Below, piece by piece: positions 18,368 through 26,394 of a stretch of 64,000 nucleotides of DNA. Both the position numbers and the translations under genes were made by a program. The notes under the pieces are model-generated. The model did not search any database. It worked only from the letters and a program-made list of their open reading frames with translations, and was not told the DNA's origin. Each line of letters begins with the position of its first letter. The stretch's first letter is position 1. The stretch is from Azospirillum griseum (GTDB lineage: Bacteria > Pseudomonadota > Alphaproteobacteria > Azospirillales > Azospirillaceae), in the NCBI RefSeq assembly GCF_003966125.1, contig NZ_RXMA01000014.1, positions 62,001-126,000 of the forward strand, written 5' to 3'.

Positions 18368-18388
18368 CTTTTGCGAGCATCGCAAAAG
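18368..18388. promoter_or_regulatory. Perfect palindrome in iacI-iacH control region
   Basis: Inverted 9-bp arms CTTTTGCGA and TCGCAAAAG flank a 3-bp centre. The symmetry suggests an operator for a dimeric regulator, possibly the MarR protein IacR, but no second copy was found to support that. Confidence 0.45.
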
Positions 18389-18390
18389 CA

Positions 18391-18410
18391 TTGCGTGAAA
18401 AATCATGTTA
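18391..18410. promoter_or_regulatory. LysR-type box, copy 3 (degenerate)
   Basis: TTGCG-N10-TGTTA; on the minus strand it ends in TTTTTCACGCAA, close to the TTTTCACGCAA of the box at 18576-18595. One arm is degenerate, so this may be a weak secondary site. Confidence 0.4.
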
Positions 18411-18575
18411 TTGTCACGTTTGACACACAGCCAAACGCCTCGCGCTCAACGACCGGAATCGCGCCTCATCCGCCTGTGAAAGGCGGCGCACCCTGCTTGC
18501 GTCTCAAATTAAGCCATTGATACAAAAGAATTATTTTTCTGATTGCTCCACAAATGATATTGACGATTACCCAAA

Positions 18576-18595
18576 TTACGGTAATTTTCACGCAA
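18576..18595. promoter_or_regulatory. LysR-type box, copy 4 (iacH promoter)
   Basis: TTACG-N10-CGCAA with spacer GTAATTTTCA, 49 bp before the iacH start. It matches the arms of the box at 16448-16467 in 9 of 10 positions and the spacer of the iacI box in 9 of 10. Confidence 0.68.
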
Positions 18596-18644
18596 TAGAC
18601 CGCAGCGCGGCCCAATCCCCCCGATCTCACCGGAACGGACAGCC

Positions 18645-19802
18645 ATGACACAGGCGCAAGACATTCACGGGTCGATCTTCACGGAAACCCTCGATCTGGG
18701 TTCCGCGCAGGGGCTGACGGTCGCGGTCAAGGATTGCATCGACATCGCCGGGCATCCCACACGCTGCGGCTCCGCCGCCTTTGACAACGCGCCACCGGCG
18801 CGGCAGCACGCCACCGTCATTGCCCATCTGCTCGCGTCGGGTTGCCGGATCGTTGGCAAAACCACGATGCATGAGTTGGCCTACGGCATGACCGGGATCA
18901 ACGCCCATGCGGGAACCCCGGTGAATCCGCGATGGCCCTACCTCATTCCCGGCGGCTCCTCCTCCGGATCGGCGGTTGCGGTGGCCGCCGGGCTGGTCGA
19001 TGCCGCCATCGGCACCGACACCGGCGGGTCCATCCGCCAACCGGCGGTGTGCTGCGGTGTGATCGGCCTGAAACCGACCTTCGGCCGCATCGACCGCTCC
19101 GGTGCCTCGCCAAGCCGAAGCTCGCTCGACTGCATCGGGCCGCTGGCCCGCCGCATGGACAGGCTGGAGCAGGCGATGGCGGCCATGGATCCCAGTTTCG
19201 TCCCCGCCCCCCGTCTCGACACGCCCCCGCGCGTCGCGCGTCTGCGCCTTGCCAACGGCCATCCACCTGCGGCGTGGAGCGATCCGCTGATCGGGCCGGA
19301 CATCGCCGTGACTGATGTGGCGTTGCCACTGCTGGACGACGCGTTCCGGGCCGGAATGATCATCATCGCGCGGGAAACCCATTGGGCGTTCGGGCATCTG
19401 TTGGCGGAACACGCGCCGCTGGGAGAGGATGTGCTCGCCCGCCTGCGGACCGCCGCGACGGTGACGGACGATGATGTGGCCTGGGCCGAGGGCATCCGCA
19501 CCCGCTTCACCGCCGAGGTGAACGCCGTCCTTCAAGACCATGACGGTCTGATCACCCCCGCCTTGCCAATCCCCCCGCCCAGACTGGACGAGGCGCAGGA
19601 CCCGCAACGCGTTCTGCCGCTGACCCGCTATCTGCGCCCCTTCAACCTGTCGGGGCACCCCGCCATCGTTCTGCCGGCGACCGACGACGCCGGTCTTCCG
19701 ACCGGACTCCACATCGTCGGGCGCGCGTTTGAGGACCCCCAGCTTTGCGCGGTTGCAAGCTGGTTCAGCGCGGCGGCTCCCACATTCCAGGCCAAGGACT
19801 AA
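18645..19802 (+). CDS. iacH: IacH amidase-signature hydrolase
   Basis: The 385-residue protein carries the amidase triad K29 (TVAVKDC), S107 (GGSSSGSA) and S129 (GTDTGGSIR). In iac clusters IacH is an amidase-family member proposed to act on an indole-acetamide-like or later amide intermediate; its reaction is not firmly established. It is the first gene of the long plus-strand operon iacHABCDEFG, with the next gene starting 4 bp after its stop. The promoter carries the LysR-type box at 18576-18595. GatA is excluded by short length and context. Confidence 0.8.
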   Translation: MTQAQDIHGSIFTETLDLGSAQGLTVAVKDCIDIAGHPTRCGSAAFDNAPPARQHATVIAHLLASGCRIVGKTTMHELAYGMTGINAHAGTPVNPRWPYLIPGGSSSGSAVAVAAGLVDAAIGTDTGGSIRQPAVCCGVIGLKPTFGRIDRSGASPSRSSLDCIGPLARRMDRLEQAMAAMDPSFVPAPRLDTPPRVARLRLANGHPPAAWSDPLIGPDIAVTDVALPLLDDAFRAGMIIIARETHWAFGHLLAEHAPLGEDVLARLRTAATVTDDDVAWAEGIRTRFTAEVNAVLQDHDGLITPALPIPPPRLDEAQDPQRVLPLTRYLRPFNLSGHPAIVLPATDDAGLPTGLHIVGRAFEDPQLCAVASWFSAAAPTFQAKD

Positions 19803-19806
19803 GCCC

Positions 19807-20946
19807 ATGAGCGCTTCCACAACCCCCGTCGCCGCAACCACGCTCGACAGCCTCAAAGCCGAGATCCGCGCGCGCCGGAACGACTTCCAGGCGCTGCGCC
19901 ACATCCCCATGGACATCGTGCGCAAGTTTCAGGAGGTTGGGGTCTACCGCGCCTTCGTTCCCACCCGTTTTGGCGGCGATGCACGATCACCGGCGGAGTT
20001 CTGCCGCCTGATCGAGGAGATTTCCACGGCGGACGCATCGGCGGGATGGGTGGCCAGCTTCGGCGTCTCCACCACCTACCTCGCCGCCCTGCCAAAGGAC
20101 ACCTACGCGGCGATCTATGGGACGGATCCCGACACCGTGTTCGCCGGGGCGATGTACCCGCCGCAGGCCACCCGCAAGGTGGCAGGGGGGCTGGAACTGT
20201 CGGGCCGCTGGCCCTGGTGTTCGGGCGTCATGGGGGCCTCGCTCGTTGGCGCGGGCATCAAGGTGGACGGGGAAAGCAGCCCTCTTCCCCGCACCGCCGT
20301 GACCCCACGCGCCAACGTGACGGTTCACGAGACGTGGGACACCATCGGCCTGCGCGCCACCGGCAGCCACGAGGTGACGGCGGATCGGGTTGTGGTTCCC
20401 GAAGATTGGGTGTTCATCCGGGGCGGCGCGCCATCAATGGACGACGCCATCTTCCGCTACCCGGCGATGGCGCTCGCGGCCCAGGTTCTCGCCGTGGTCG
20501 CGCTGGGCACGGCGCGGGCGGCGCTGGACTGGTTGCGGGACGACGCGGTGGGCCGCGCCTCGATCACCGGCGCGCCCAGCCCCGCCGAGCGCGGCTATGT
20601 CCAGACGGGCTTCGCCCGTGCCGAAGGTCTGCTGCTCGGTGCCCGCGCGGCCTTCTATGACGCCATCGAACAGGGGTGGGAGCAGATGCTGACCAAGGGC
20701 GAGGTGGATCGGGCCACGTTGATCCGCCTGCGCCAGGTCGCCTCGAAAGCCGCCGAGGATGGGGCCGAAGCCGCCCGCCTCGCCTTCGTGCTGGGCGGGT
20801 CGGACTCCATGAACAGCAGCCACCCGCTGGGGCGCTGCATGATCGACGCCGCGTGCGTGGCCCAGCACGCCTTCATCGGGGCCGGAAGCTGGCAGATGGC
20901 CGGGGCGGTTCTGTTGAACCAGCCCGCCGCCCCCGGCTTTCCCTGA
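19807..20946 (+). CDS. iacA: IacA, flavin-dependent IAA/indole monooxygenase
   Basis: The product is 379 residues from ATG 19807, preceded by AAGGA. It has the acyl-CoA dehydrogenase fold adapted as a two-component flavin hydroxylase, as in DszC, HpaH-like and IacA proteins: the helical N-domain, a middle beta domain (GLELSGRWPWCSGV, then WDTIGLRATGSHEV) and a C-terminal helical bundle. IacA performs the first oxidation of the indole ring of IAA using reduced flavin, which the IacG homologue at 24898 would supply. The order relative to iacB, iacC and iacD matches known clusters. Confidence 0.85.
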   Translation: MSASTTPVAATTLDSLKAEIRARRNDFQALRHIPMDIVRKFQEVGVYRAFVPTRFGGDARSPAEFCRLIEEISTADASAGWVASFGVSTTYLAALPKDTYAAIYGTDPDTVFAGAMYPPQATRKVAGGLELSGRWPWCSGVMGASLVGAGIKVDGESSPLPRTAVTPRANVTVHETWDTIGLRATGSHEVTADRVVVPEDWVFIRGGAPSMDDAIFRYPAMALAAQVLAVVALGTARAALDWLRDDAVGRASITGAPSPAERGYVQTGFARAEGLLLGARAAFYDAIEQGWEQMLTKGEVDRATLIRLRQVASKAAEDGAEAARLAFVLGGSDSMNSSHPLGRCMIDAACVAQHAFIGAGSWQMAGAVLLNQPAAPGFP

Positions 20947-21005
20947 GCCGCCGCCCGCTCTCCCCCCCCGCACACCACAACCTTCAAGCCAAGTGGATCC
21001 AGACG

Positions 21006-21371
21006 ATGACGGACCCGAAGCCGATCCGCACCCTGTTGTGCATCGCCGTGCAACAGACTTTCTTCGACCTGCCCTTTGATCAGATCGGCCCGGTGTGGGC
21101 CGCGACCAAGCGGTTTCTCACCACCGTCCACACGATGCCCGGCGTCACGGTGCTCGGCACCTTCGATGACGACGAAACCATGGTCGGCACGTCGCCCACC
21201 GGTTTCCCCTGGACCTGCTACGTGATGGCGGATTTTCCCGATCGCGACGCGGTCGTGGCCGCCTGCAACCTGTTCCGCACGATCGAGGTCGGCGATCAGG
21301 GCCACCGCCTGTGGCGGTACATGCGGGTCGAAGCCCGCTTGGGCCGTCCGCTGCCCGCCCCTGAACTCTGA
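21006..21371 (+). CDS. iacB: IacB, small protein of IAA degradation
   Basis: This 121-residue protein contains no catalytic motif that I recognise. It has an EthD/dimeric ferredoxin-like appearance, with alternating strands and helices (LLCIAVQQTFFD, MPGVTVLGTFDDD, WTCYVMADFPDRD). Its size and position between the iacA-type monooxygenase and the iacC-type oxygenase match IacB, whose role in IAA breakdown remains uncertain. The start is the ATG at 21006; the upstream ribosome binding site is weak, so translation may depend on the preceding gene. Confidence 0.75.
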   Translation: MTDPKPIRTLLCIAVQQTFFDLPFDQIGPVWAATKRFLTTVHTMPGVTVLGTFDDDETMVGTSPTGFPWTCYVMADFPDRDAVVAACNLFRTIEVGDQGHRLWRYMRVEARLGRPLPAPEL

Positions 21372-21402
21372 TCCCACGCGGCAAGCCCGAAAGGACTCCC
21401 CC

Positions 21403-22665
21403 ATGTCTGTCGCCAACGCGCCGGTTCGACCGGAAGAGCTTGTTGAGCATGATCGGGTGCAAACCCCCCTGTACGAAGACGCCGCCCTTTTCGAAGAGGA
21501 AATGGACAAGATTTTCGGGCGCACCTGGGTGTTCGTCGCCCATGGTTCGGAAGTGCCGGAAAAGGGGTCCTTCATTCTGTCCTGGGTTGGCCGCCAGCCG
21601 GTGATCGTGGTGCGCGACCGCAAGGGCGACATCAACGTCCTGGTCAACCGCTGCCGTCACCGCGCCGCCACGGTGTGCGAGGTGAAGAAGGGCAAGACCT
21701 CCTCCTTCCAATGCCCGTATCATGGTTGGGGTTACGGTTTGGATGGCTCCCTGCGCGCCGTGCCCTACCCCGAACAATATGGCGAGGATTTCGACAAGGC
21801 GTCGCTGGGAATGAAGGCCCTGCGCACCGAATCCTACCAGAACATGATTTTCGCCACGCTTGCCCCCGAGATCGAACCGCTGGTCGATTTCCTCGGCCCA
21901 GCGACGAAATGGATTGACCTGTTCATGAAACAGGGCGGCGGCTATCCGGTCAAGGTGCTGGGCGAGCATCAGTTCACCGTGCCGATGAACTGGAAAATCC
22001 AGCTCGAAAACACCACGGACGCCTATCACTTCCCGGTCGTGCACAAGTCCTTCATCCAGACGTTGGACGCGGAAGCCACCAACACCTTCTCCTTCTTCGA
22101 CAAGGAGGGCTTTGTCGAGGATCTCGGCAACGGTCATTCGGTGGCGGTCATGATCCCCGAACTGATCGACCTCGACGCCAATCTCGATGAGCCGATCCCC
22201 GAGCGTTATCAGGAGCTGGCGCAAACCCTGCGCGACGAGGGATTCAGCGAGGACAAGGTGCGCCGGATCGTGCGCGCCACCGGCGGGGCCGGTTTCAATC
22301 TGAACCTGTTCCCCAACGTCTCGCTGTCGCTGTCCTTCTTCCGCGTCCTGCGGCCGCTGAACGTGCGCGACACCGCGATCCGTCACGTCTGCCTGGGCAT
22401 GGACGGCGGCCCCGTCGCCGCCAACCGGATGAAGATGCGCTTGCAGGAGCATTTCCAGGGTCCGATGGGCTTCGGCACCCCCGATGACGCCGAAGTCTGG
22501 GAACGGGTTCAGCGCGGCACGCTGGGCGGCAAGGAACTGCCGATCCTGGTGAACCGTGGGTTGGTGGACGAGGTGCCGGGCACCGATGGGCCGCGTGGGC
22601 ATTTCAGCGCGGAAACCGGGATGCGCGCCGCCTACCAGATGTGGAAGAGGATGATGAGCCGATGA
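21403..22665 (+). CDS. iacC: IacC, Rieske aromatic-ring-hydroxylating dioxygenase large subunit
   Basis: The 420-residue protein has the Rieske [2Fe-2S] motif C84-x-H86 and C104-x2-H107, and the catalytic iron motif with D206, H209 and H214 (ENTTDAYHFPVVH). IacC works with IacD on a hydroxylated/oxidised indole-acetate intermediate on the way to catechol. AAGGA precedes the ATG at 21403. It overlaps iacD by 4 bp (ATGA), consistent with a coupled alpha/beta pair. Electrons would come from the IacF reductase. Confidence 0.88.
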   Translation: MSVANAPVRPEELVEHDRVQTPLYEDAALFEEEMDKIFGRTWVFVAHGSEVPEKGSFILSWVGRQPVIVVRDRKGDINVLVNRCRHRAATVCEVKKGKTSSFQCPYHGWGYGLDGSLRAVPYPEQYGEDFDKASLGMKALRTESYQNMIFATLAPEIEPLVDFLGPATKWIDLFMKQGGGYPVKVLGEHQFTVPMNWKIQLENTTDAYHFPVVHKSFIQTLDAEATNTFSFFDKEGFVEDLGNGHSVAVMIPELIDLDANLDEPIPERYQELAQTLRDEGFSEDKVRRIVRATGGAGFNLNLFPNVSLSLSFFRVLRPLNVRDTAIRHVCLGMDGGPVAANRMKMRLQEHFQGPMGFGTPDDAEVWERVQRGTLGGKELPILVNRGLVDEVPGTDGPRGHFSAETGMRAAYQMWKRMMSR

Positions 22666-23156
22666 GCACGATCACCATGAGCGACACCCGCGTCAGCCTG
22701 CACGAGTTGGCTGAGTTCGTCTGGCGCGAGGCCGAGATCCTCGACCGTTGCGAGTATGACGCCTGGCTGGCGCTGTGGACCACAGACGGGCGTTACGTCG
22801 TGCCGATGGCCCCCGGCGAGGATTACGAGGACCAGCTCAACATCTGTTTCGACGACGCCAAGATGCGCAAGCTGCGGATCGAACGCTTCCAACAGGGGTT
22901 TTCCATTTCCTCGGCCCCCCCGGCCAACACCGTCCGCACCGTTTCCCGCTTTGTCCTGCACAGCGCGACGGAGGAGGAGATCATCCTGCGTTGCGCCGAG
23001 CATGTCATTGAAAACAAGTTCGGTCGCCAGCGCGTTTATGCGGCGAATCTCACCTACACGCTGGTGCGCGTCGATGGCGCGCTGCGCATCCGCCACAAGG
23101 TGGCGCGGCTGCTCAATTCGGATGGGGAGCTGACGGCGTTCAGCTATCTGTTCTGA
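22662..23156 (+). CDS. iacD: IacD, ring-hydroxylating dioxygenase small subunit
   Basis: The 164-residue product has the NTF2-like fold of beta subunits of ring-hydroxylating oxygenases (EAEILDRCEYDAWLALWTTD, then RTVSRFVLH and RVDGALRIRHKVARL). The start is the ATG overlapping the iacC stop; an earlier in-frame start is inferior. It overlaps iacE by one base. It structures the alpha3beta3 complex and normally has no catalytic role. Confidence 0.87.
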   Translation: MSTITMSDTRVSLHELAEFVWREAEILDRCEYDAWLALWTTDGRYVVPMAPGEDYEDQLNICFDDAKMRKLRIERFQQGFSISSAPPANTVRTVSRFVLHSATEEEIILRCAEHVIENKFGRQRVYAANLTYTLVRVDGALRIRHKVARLLNSDGELTAFSYLF

Positions 23157-23917
23157 TGGCCGCCCCGCATCCTGAAACCCTTCAGACGGCCGTGGTGACG
23201 GGCGGCGCGAGCGGCCTGGGCGCGCTCACCGTCAAGGCGCTGCACCGCGCGGGCTTCCGCGTCGTCATCACCGACCTGATTTCCGCCCCCGCCGAACGGT
23301 TGGCGCAAGAGCTGGATCTGGCCGGGGAAACCGCCATGGCGGCCACGCTGGATGTGTCCAAGCCCGAGGATTTTCAACGGGTCCTGGACCGCTGTGTCGA
23401 ACGTTGGGGAAGCGTCGAGGTGTTGGTCAACAACGCCGCCCGCACCGTGGTGAAACCGGTGTTGGACATCGGGCTGGACGAGTTCAACGCCGTGATGGCG
23501 ACCAACGCCGGCGGAACCTTCGCCGGGTGTCAGATCTTTGGCCGCCATTTCAAACAGCGCGGTTATGGCCGCCTCATCAACATGGCGTCCCTGGCCGGGC
23601 AGAACGGCGGCACCGCGACGGGCGCGCATTACGCCGCCTCGAAGGGGGCCATCCTGACCTTGACCAAGGTGTTCGCCCGCGATCTGGCCCCGTTCGGCGT
23701 CACCTGCAACGCCATCGCGCCGGGGCCGATGGACACCCCGGCGGTTCGCGCGGTGCTCACGCCCGACCGGTTGCCGATGGCGCTGGCTGGGATCCCGGTC
23801 GGGACGCTGGGCAACCCGGACTTCGTCGCCGATCTCGTCACGCTTCTGGCCAAGCCGGACTCCGGTTTCGTCACCGGGGCCTGCTGGGACGTCAACGGGG
23901 GGATTTACATGCGATGA
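23156..23917 (+). CDS. iacE: IacE, short-chain dehydrogenase/reductase
   Basis: This 253-residue SDR has the cofactor motif TGGASGLG at 15-22, NNAA near 92-95, catalytic S145 and the Y159-x3-K163 pair. D40 after the second strand favours NAD over NADP. In the iac pathway IacE oxidises or reduces an early hydroxylated intermediate, and the exact step is debated. It overlaps both neighbours (TGATG with iacD, ATGA with iacF), so it is translationally coupled. Confidence 0.85.
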   Translation: MAAPHPETLQTAVVTGGASGLGALTVKALHRAGFRVVITDLISAPAERLAQELDLAGETAMAATLDVSKPEDFQRVLDRCVERWGSVEVLVNNAARTVVKPVLDIGLDEFNAVMATNAGGTFAGCQIFGRHFKQRGYGRLINMASLAGQNGGTATGAHYAASKGAILTLTKVFARDLAPFGVTCNAIAPGPMDTPAVRAVLTPDRLPMALAGIPVGTLGNPDFVADLVTLLAKPDSGFVTGACWDVNGGIYMR

Positions 23918-24885
23918 ACGACACGCCCAAGCACACCCTGACCGTCATCGAACGGATCGAGGAACCGGGCAACATCCTGCGGGTGAAGCTCGCCGCAGCG
24001 GATGGCGCGCCGTTGCCCCCCTTTACGGCGGGCGCGCACATCGATGTCCGGTTGCAGGACGGCGATCTGGATCTGTGGCGTCAATATTCGCTCTGCTCCG
24101 ATCCGGCCCAGACCGATCATTACGAAATCGGCGTCCTGCGCGCCCCGAACAGCCGGGGCGGGTCCGAAGCGCTGCACCGGCTGGCCGTGGTGGGCGCGCG
24201 CTTCACGATTGACGGTCCCCGCAACCATTTCGCCCTGACCGAAGACGCCGCACAGACGGTTCTGTTTGGCGGCGGAATCGGGATCACCCCGATGCTGGCC
24301 ATGGCCCAACGGCTGCACCGGCTGGGCCGCGATTTTGTCGTGCATTACTGCACCCGATCCGACAGCGCCACCGCGTTCCGCGACGTGATCGCCGTCGCCC
24401 CTTGGGCGGATCGGGTGGTGTTCCACCACGACGATCGGGATCCGGCGCAGCGGCTGGATCCCGCCCGCGACCTGCCGCCGCCAAGCGCCGACACCCATCT
24501 CTACGTCTGCGGCCCGGCGGGATTCATGGAGTGGGTGATCGGCGCGGCGACCACGGCAGGCCATGCCCCCGGCAACATCCACCGCGAGTATTTTTCCGCC
24601 GAGGTCGATGTTTCGGGCGACCGCTTCGAAGTGACGGCGCGGCGCTCCGGCGTCACCGTCAGCGTTGGGCCGGAGGACACCATCGCCAAGGCGCTGGCCC
24701 GGGTCGGCGTGTCGATCACGGTCAAATGCGAAGAGGGCGTCTGCGGCACCTGCGTGACCGACATTCTGGACGGCACACCGGACCACCGCGACCGGTTCCT
24801 GACGGACGAGGAGCGCGCGGAGGGCACAATGCTGTGCGTTTGCTGCTCCCGCGCGCGGTCCAAAACCCTGATTCTGGACATCTGA
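23914..24885 (+). CDS. iacF: IacF, flavin/[2Fe-2S] oxygenase reductase
   Basis: The 323-residue protein is a phthalate-dioxygenase-reductase-type electron carrier. It has a flavin domain (RQYSLCS, about 56-62), an NAD domain (FGGGIGITPM, 118-127; YVCGP, 197-201) and a C-terminal plant-type ferredoxin with C272, C277, C280 and C310. It would pass electrons from NADH to the IacCD oxygenase. ATG 23914 overlaps the iacE stop. All motifs are intact. Confidence 0.88.
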   Translation: MNDTPKHTLTVIERIEEPGNILRVKLAAADGAPLPPFTAGAHIDVRLQDGDLDLWRQYSLCSDPAQTDHYEIGVLRAPNSRGGSEALHRLAVVGARFTIDGPRNHFALTEDAAQTVLFGGGIGITPMLAMAQRLHRLGRDFVVHYCTRSDSATAFRDVIAVAPWADRVVFHHDDRDPAQRLDPARDLPPPSADTHLYVCGPAGFMEWVIGAATTAGHAPGNIHREYFSAEVDVSGDRFEVTARRSGVTVSVGPEDTIAKALARVGVSITVKCEEGVCGTCVTDILDGTPDHRDRFLTDEERAEGTMLCVCCSRARSKTLILDI

Positions 24886-24897
24886 AGAGGAAGCGCC

Positions 24898-25407
24898 ATG
24901 ACCACCCCCTCCCCCGCCCTGCCGCCCGAAGCGCTGGCCTTTCGCGGCGGCATGAGCCGCCTTGGCGCTGCCGTAAACCTTGTCACCACCGATGGCCCGT
25001 CCGGTCGGCACGGGTTGACCGTGTCCGCCGTCTGTTCGGTGACGGACAGCCCGCCCACCCTGCTGGTGTGCATCAACAGCAACGCCTTTTCCCACGACGC
25101 GTTCCTGGACAACGGAGTCTTGTGCGTGAACGTGCTGAACAGCGCTCACACGGAGTTGTCCCGCGCCTTTGCCCGCTGGACCGGGGAAGACCGCTTCGCC
25201 AAGGCGACCTGGATCACCCGCGACACCGGTGCCCCGGTGCTGTCCGACGCGTCGGCGTCCTTCGATTGCCGGATCGTCGATCACCAACGCAAAGGCACAC
25301 ACAGCGTGCTGTTTTGCGAGGTCCGCTCCACCACCCTCAGCGACGGTCCCGACGAGGGGCTGATCTGGTTCGGCCGGGGGTTCCACACGCTGAAGGCGGC
25401 GGAATGA
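24898..25407 (+). CDS. iacG: IacG, flavin reductase
   Basis: This 169-residue protein belongs to the flavin reductase-like (HpaC/RutF) family, with VNLVTTDGPSGRHGLTVSAV near the start and FCEVRSTTL then WFGRGFHTL at the end. It uses NAD(P)H to make free reduced FMN/FAD for the two-component monooxygenase IacA. AGAGGAAG precedes the ATG at 24898. It is the last gene of the iac operon and ends only 5 bp from the convergent iacR, with no room for a separate terminator. Confidence 0.87.
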   Translation: MTTPSPALPPEALAFRGGMSRLGAAVNLVTTDGPSGRHGLTVSAVCSVTDSPPTLLVCINSNAFSHDAFLDNGVLCVNVLNSAHTELSRAFARWTGEDRFAKATWITRDTGAPVLSDASASFDCRIVDHQRKGTHSVLFCEVRSTTLSDGPDEGLIWFGRGFHTLKAAE

Positions 25408-25412
25408 GCCGG

Positions 25413-25931
25413 TCACATCTCCCCAAGCTGGTTGAACACCTTTTGCAGAAGGGTGTTGAGCGTGGCGATGTCCTCCGGCGGGATGTCGAGAAAGGAGCTG
25501 GCCAGAATGCGGTCCGCCTCGACCATGGCGAGTTGGCGCATCCGATCCCCGTGCGGCGTCAGGCTGACCTCCGTCGCCCGCGCGTCCACCGGGCTGGTCC
25601 GTGTCACCACCAACCCATCGGCCAGCATCCGCTGCACGATCTTCGTGGCCGTGTTGAGTTTCAACACGCTGAACTCCGCAATTTCGGAGACGCTCAGATG
25701 CTCGTCCTCGTGCAGGGACATCAACACGCGCCAACGCGGCATGTCGAGGTTGATCGGCTTCAACCGCGTTTCCAGAACCTGCACGTAGCGCGCGTTCACG
25801 CGGGAAATCCAATAGAACGGCCAATTCCGCCGCATGCGCTTTCGGGTGAATTTGCCGCCATCCTCGACGGGGATCTCGGGGAGGATCTCGGCGGGGGCCT
25901 CGGGGGTCGCCCCTGGATCAGACTTGGTCAT
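25413..25931 (-). CDS. iacR: IacR, MarR-family regulator
   Basis: From ATG 25931 the product is 172 residues, with a MarR winged helix-turn-helix (LSVSEIAEFSVLKLNTATKI, wing region RTSPVDARATEVSLT) between dimerisation helices. MarR-type repressors released by IAA control known iac/iad clusters, and this gene sits at the conserved position next to the iac genes. It is divergent from the ABC transporter gene at 26395 and could control it too; a symmetrical site at 26063-26077 lies in the shared region. An in-frame earlier start at 25973 is possible. Confidence 0.82.
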   Translation of the reverse strand: MTKSDPGATPEAPAEILPEIPVEDGGKFTRKRMRRNWPFYWISRVNARYVQVLETRLKPINLDMPRWRVLMSLHEDEHLSVSEIAEFSVLKLNTATKIVQRMLADGLVVTRTSPVDARATEVSLTPHGDRMRQLAMVEADRILASSFLDIPPEDIATLNTLLQKVFNQLGEM

Positions 25932-26394
25932 GCAATGCCCTTCATCAGAAACGCCGCTGTTCGCGGCAAGCACCTGGGGCGCGCTCTTCGGTCACGCGCA
26001 CGGCTTCCACGCACAATCAAAGCCTGAATAAACGAAACGGAACGAGGAGGCAAGTCTGATAATAAGCATTATGCTTAAAGAATGGACACAGATCACAGAA
26101 TAAATCACCATCACATTTCAACACACAGTCCGAATATTTTATTTAGACACAGGAGTAAAGATATATTATTATGGCGCGGCTTTTATTTATCTTAAATTTT
26201 ATGTCGTGAGCTGTTGCATCTTTTTATTCTTTTACCGATCAACGACCTCCGAGTCCGTGCGAACAGGGCACTTGGCAAACGGCGGCGATTCGGTGGACGG
26301 CTGAAGGTGCATTCAAAACAACAACCGCACCTTTTGATCGCACATCGCGCGAACAGAGACTTCCGGACACCCTCGACAGGGAGACAAGACAGTT
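25932..26394. other. Divergent intergenic region iacR / ABC transporter
   Basis: No gene is supported in these 463 bp. The section from about 26030 to 26220 is distinctly A/T-rich against the local background and holds the palindrome at 26063-26077. It is most likely the promoter region for both iacR and the ABC transporter operon. Confidence 0.6.
26063..26077. promoter_or_regulatory. Candidate MarR (IacR) operator
   Basis: TAAGCATTATGCTTA is a perfect inverted repeat with 6-bp arms and 3-bp centre, about 130 bp upstream of iacR. MarR dimers bind such short palindromes. A partial relative, TTAAGCCATTGATAC, occurs in the iacH upstream region (about 18508-18525), which is only weak support. 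Confidence 0.45.

Larger units (their letters stand above)
18156..18644. other. Divergent intergenic region iacI / iacH
   Basis: This 489-bp A/T-enriched gap has no supported gene. It contains three LysR-type boxes or partial boxes (18259-18278, 18391-18410, 18576-18595), a 9-bp-arm palindrome at 18368-18388, and a TTGACG -35-like element at 18560-18565. It is the control region of the divergent iacI and iacHABCDEFG units. Confidence 0.7.
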
